From positions 74,035,836-74,099,835 of the forward strand of contig OX419757.1 of NCBI GenBank assembly GCA_948567375.1: 64,000 nucleotides of DNA, read 5' to 3'. The notes below the pieces were generated by a model. The model had not been told where the DNA came from, did no database searches, and saw only the letters and a list, made by a program, of their open reading frames with translations. Source of the stretch: Lunularia cruciata (Eukaryota; Streptophyta; Marchantiopsida; Lunulariales; Lunulariaceae). Numbering within the stretch: position 1 is the stretch's first letter; every line of letters begins with the position of its first letter. Made by a program: the position numbers and the translations under genes. Below, piece by piece: positions 62,111 to 64,000 of the stretch.

Positions 62111-62460
62111 ATTCCGGGTGACCTTCCCCTCCAGGGCCTTCGGACTCGGTCTAGGCCACCCGTAAGAAACTCGGCAAATAAACTATGTGCGCTTTGCAAA
62201 TGATTTTCTTATTGGAGTCATTGGTCCAAGAGCTCTGGCAGAAAGGATACGTGGCTTGGTTACACGATTTATTGAAGTGCGGCTTAAGCTTAGGCTTAAC
62301 CTGGATAAGACCCGTAAACCCATTCAATCTCGCCCAAACACGCTACCCGCGCACTACGTGCCTATGGGTCCAAAGGAAACAAAGCCAAAGGCCGGAAATG
62401 ACTTTACAATTTCTGCACACGAGGCCCCAGGCAAAAAAAAAAAACAAATTTTTTGCATCT
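62111..62460 (+). pseudogene. Organelle-like group II intron reverse transcriptase fragment (probable NUMT)
   Basis: About 350 bases, clearly GC-richer than its surroundings. In one frame it reads INYVRFANDFLIGVIGP (about 62178-62228), ERIRGLVTRFI, then LKLRLNLDKTR. This is the active-site block of a group II intron reverse transcriptase (normally YADD followed by LIGVIG, then LKLxLNxEKT). The active site reads FAND (62193-62204), so the first catalytic Asp is Asn. An in-frame stop sits at 62163. Bacterial-type intron ORFs of this kind occur in mitochondria of non-seed plants, hence a nuclear copy of mitochondrial DNA is the likeliest reading. A run of 12 A lies at 62433-62444. Alternatives are a plastid source or a decayed nuclear maturase. 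Confidence 0.6.
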
Positions 62461-64000
62461 AGGAAAGGTAGCAAGCGATGCGGCTAGAATCACCTTCTAT
62501 CAAAAGGGTGAGGCTTTGGAAGAAACCATAGAAGTAAAAAATTCCTTCAATGCTCCACATACCAACAATGGTTACAAGGTGGTTACCTATCAAGACCCAA
62601 TACTGCAAAGTATTTTTGGGTCTCTGATGGTGATGTTCAAACCAAGAAAACCACATATATGATGATGAATCAAGCGGTGTTCTTTCATCATATGTTTGCA
62701 AGAGAAAAGGTGAATTGGACAAAGTGCTTTCACCAATGGACAAGACAAATGATTGTCAATTGGAGGATGGATATGCTGCCCCACTACTTTTTACCATTGC
62801 AATACATTTTTATCTAGGGTTAAACTTGTTGACAATGGAGGAGAAACAAAGAATGGTTTCACATTTCCATCCAAATTTGCATTGAGAGGTGGATGCAAAT
62901 AAGCAACATTATATCCCACAAATTTGAGCAAGCAATGAACACTTTGCCAAGACAAGATAGAAGAATATTGGGGCAATGACCATTCCAAAGACAAAGAAGT
63001 GGAATAGACTCAAAGAGGTGGTGTAACCTATTCAGCCATGGAAGACAAGAAGATTGAACCTAAGAAGCTAGGGAGCAATGATGGACCTATCTTTGGGAGT
63101 AGAATCTAAAGGTGAGGCAATGTCCAAGGGAGAAGACTCAAAGGAAGAAGAAGAAGAACTCACTTTGTAGAGTAGAGAGCCAAGCAAGAGTGAAGGTGAG
63201 CCCAAAGTCCAATAGTTAGTGGATGAAGTGGTTGTGGACGAGGATGAGGAGTTCCATGTAGGGATTGATTGTATGGAATTACTTATGGTGGAGATGGAAG
63301 AAGAGCACAAGGAAGGACCAAAGTGAGCGTTCCAAAGGGGAGTGAGGTCAAAGAGAGGACTATAGACTGCAATTGCAGGTCCAAGTCAAATAAAGGACAA
63401 AAAGAACGCTCAAAAGAAATGACTTTGAAGATGAGAAGATCACAACTCTGGGGTAAGGCAATGAAGAAGGGTTTGCTTGTCAAAGCCGAGTACAAAGACA
63501 ACAAAAGCCATCATGGTAGTAATAGAGCAGGAGTTGGAAAGTTTAAGATCAAGTGTAATGGCAAAAGATCAAGCATGACAAAGAGAATTGACAAGTAGAA
63601 ATCAAGAGGAGGAAGATTGCAAGATAAGAAGTGCAAAAGCCCAGATTGCTCAATATGCAAAGGAGAAGAGTATGTTGATGGCTGAGAACAAAGTGAATTG
63701 CAGATGTATTGTGAAGAGTTGAAGGTGGAGAGAACTTGTGGGTATACACTAAATTGAAAAGAGAGATCATCAGGAGGATGAAAGCAATGTTAAGTACAAA
63801 AGTATAAGTAAAGTTGGAGAAAGCCAGATTGCACAAGTTGAAGTTGTTTGTGCAAGAGATGAGGAAGAAGAAAGCAAAGGGCATTGAATTAAATGATCTT
63901 TTGATTTGCTTGAGAAAGAGAGTAGATAGGAAGATGTTAGAAGTAGGAGACAATATGAGTCTCAAATTAGATTTATTTAGATCAGATTTAGATAAACTTT
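62461..64000 (+). other. Unrecognised, formerly coding-looking segment
   Basis: Around 62640-62800 the plus strand reads VFFHHMFAREKVNWTKCFHQW and NWRMDMLPHYFLPLQYIF in one frame, which looks like decayed coding sequence of an unidentified family. From about 63090 it is purine-rich, encoding Glu/Lys-rich runs (a 109-codon frame at 63269-63598 without a domain). The long minus-strand frame at 63549-63965 is a compositional by-product. No gene is called. Confidence 0.35.

Noticed and set aside
63549-63965. 138-codon minus-strand frame with hydrophobic, membrane-like composition
   Set aside because: It is the complement of a purine-rich, Lys/Glu-coding plus strand, so the hydrophobicity is a by-product of composition.

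Overview
The window looks like nuclear DNA of a land plant with a large, repeat-rich genome. The reasons are plant-type Ty3/Gypsy LTR retrotransposons of two lineages (a chromodomain-bearing chromovirus and a chromodomain-less Ogre/Tat/Athila-like family), two PIF/Harbinger DNA transposon remnants, and a host-like gene with eukaryotic splice signals. A short fragment resembling the reverse transcriptase of a mitochondrial group II intron (62111-62460) points weakly to a non-seed plant, because such intron ORFs are commoner in bryophyte, lycophyte and fern mitochondria. The species cannot be named from the sequence.

Layout. 1-2500: AT-rich, unrecognised, with small hairpins and a TA microsatellite. 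About 2500-14150: a more GC-balanced, low-repeat island with the only convincing host gene, a minus-strand Tyr/Pro/Asp/Arg/His-rich disordered protein (6325-7422), and a possible tRNA-like (SINE) Pol III promoter. 15330-16680: PIF/Harbinger transposase pseudogene and flanking repeats. 17115-22680: old minus-strand chromovirus. 22681-31056: decayed, purine-rich or unrecognised DNA. 31057-38754: broken minus-strand Ogre/Tat/Athila-like copy. 39940-40950: G-poor degenerate repeat. 41179-54580: a younger plus-strand chromovirus with 5-bp target duplications, split by a 7.8-kb Ogre/Tat/Athila-like element (41921-49748) that looks whole. 54890-55760: second Harbinger remnant, minus strand. 57596-61300: decayed Gypsy fragments with a truncated minus-strand chromovirus inside. 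62111-62460: organelle-like group II intron RT fragment. The rest to 64000 is unrecognised.

Relative ages follow from nesting and LTR pairs. The inner element (41921-49748) has LTRs that read as identical and is the youngest. Its chromovirus host has LTRs about 2% different plus indels. The antisense copy at 31057-38754 is older (about 8-10% by eye), and the chromovirus at 17115-22680 is oldest (close to 20%).

The most interesting observations are arrays of perfect heat-shock-element pentamers in the chromovirus LTRs, two conserved small ORFs (one with zinc-knuckle-like motifs) ahead of gag-pol in the Ogre/Tat/Athila-like family, the organelle-like RT fragment, and a perfect 21-bp hairpin inside the first Harbinger transposase. 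No clearly new multi-gene system was found.
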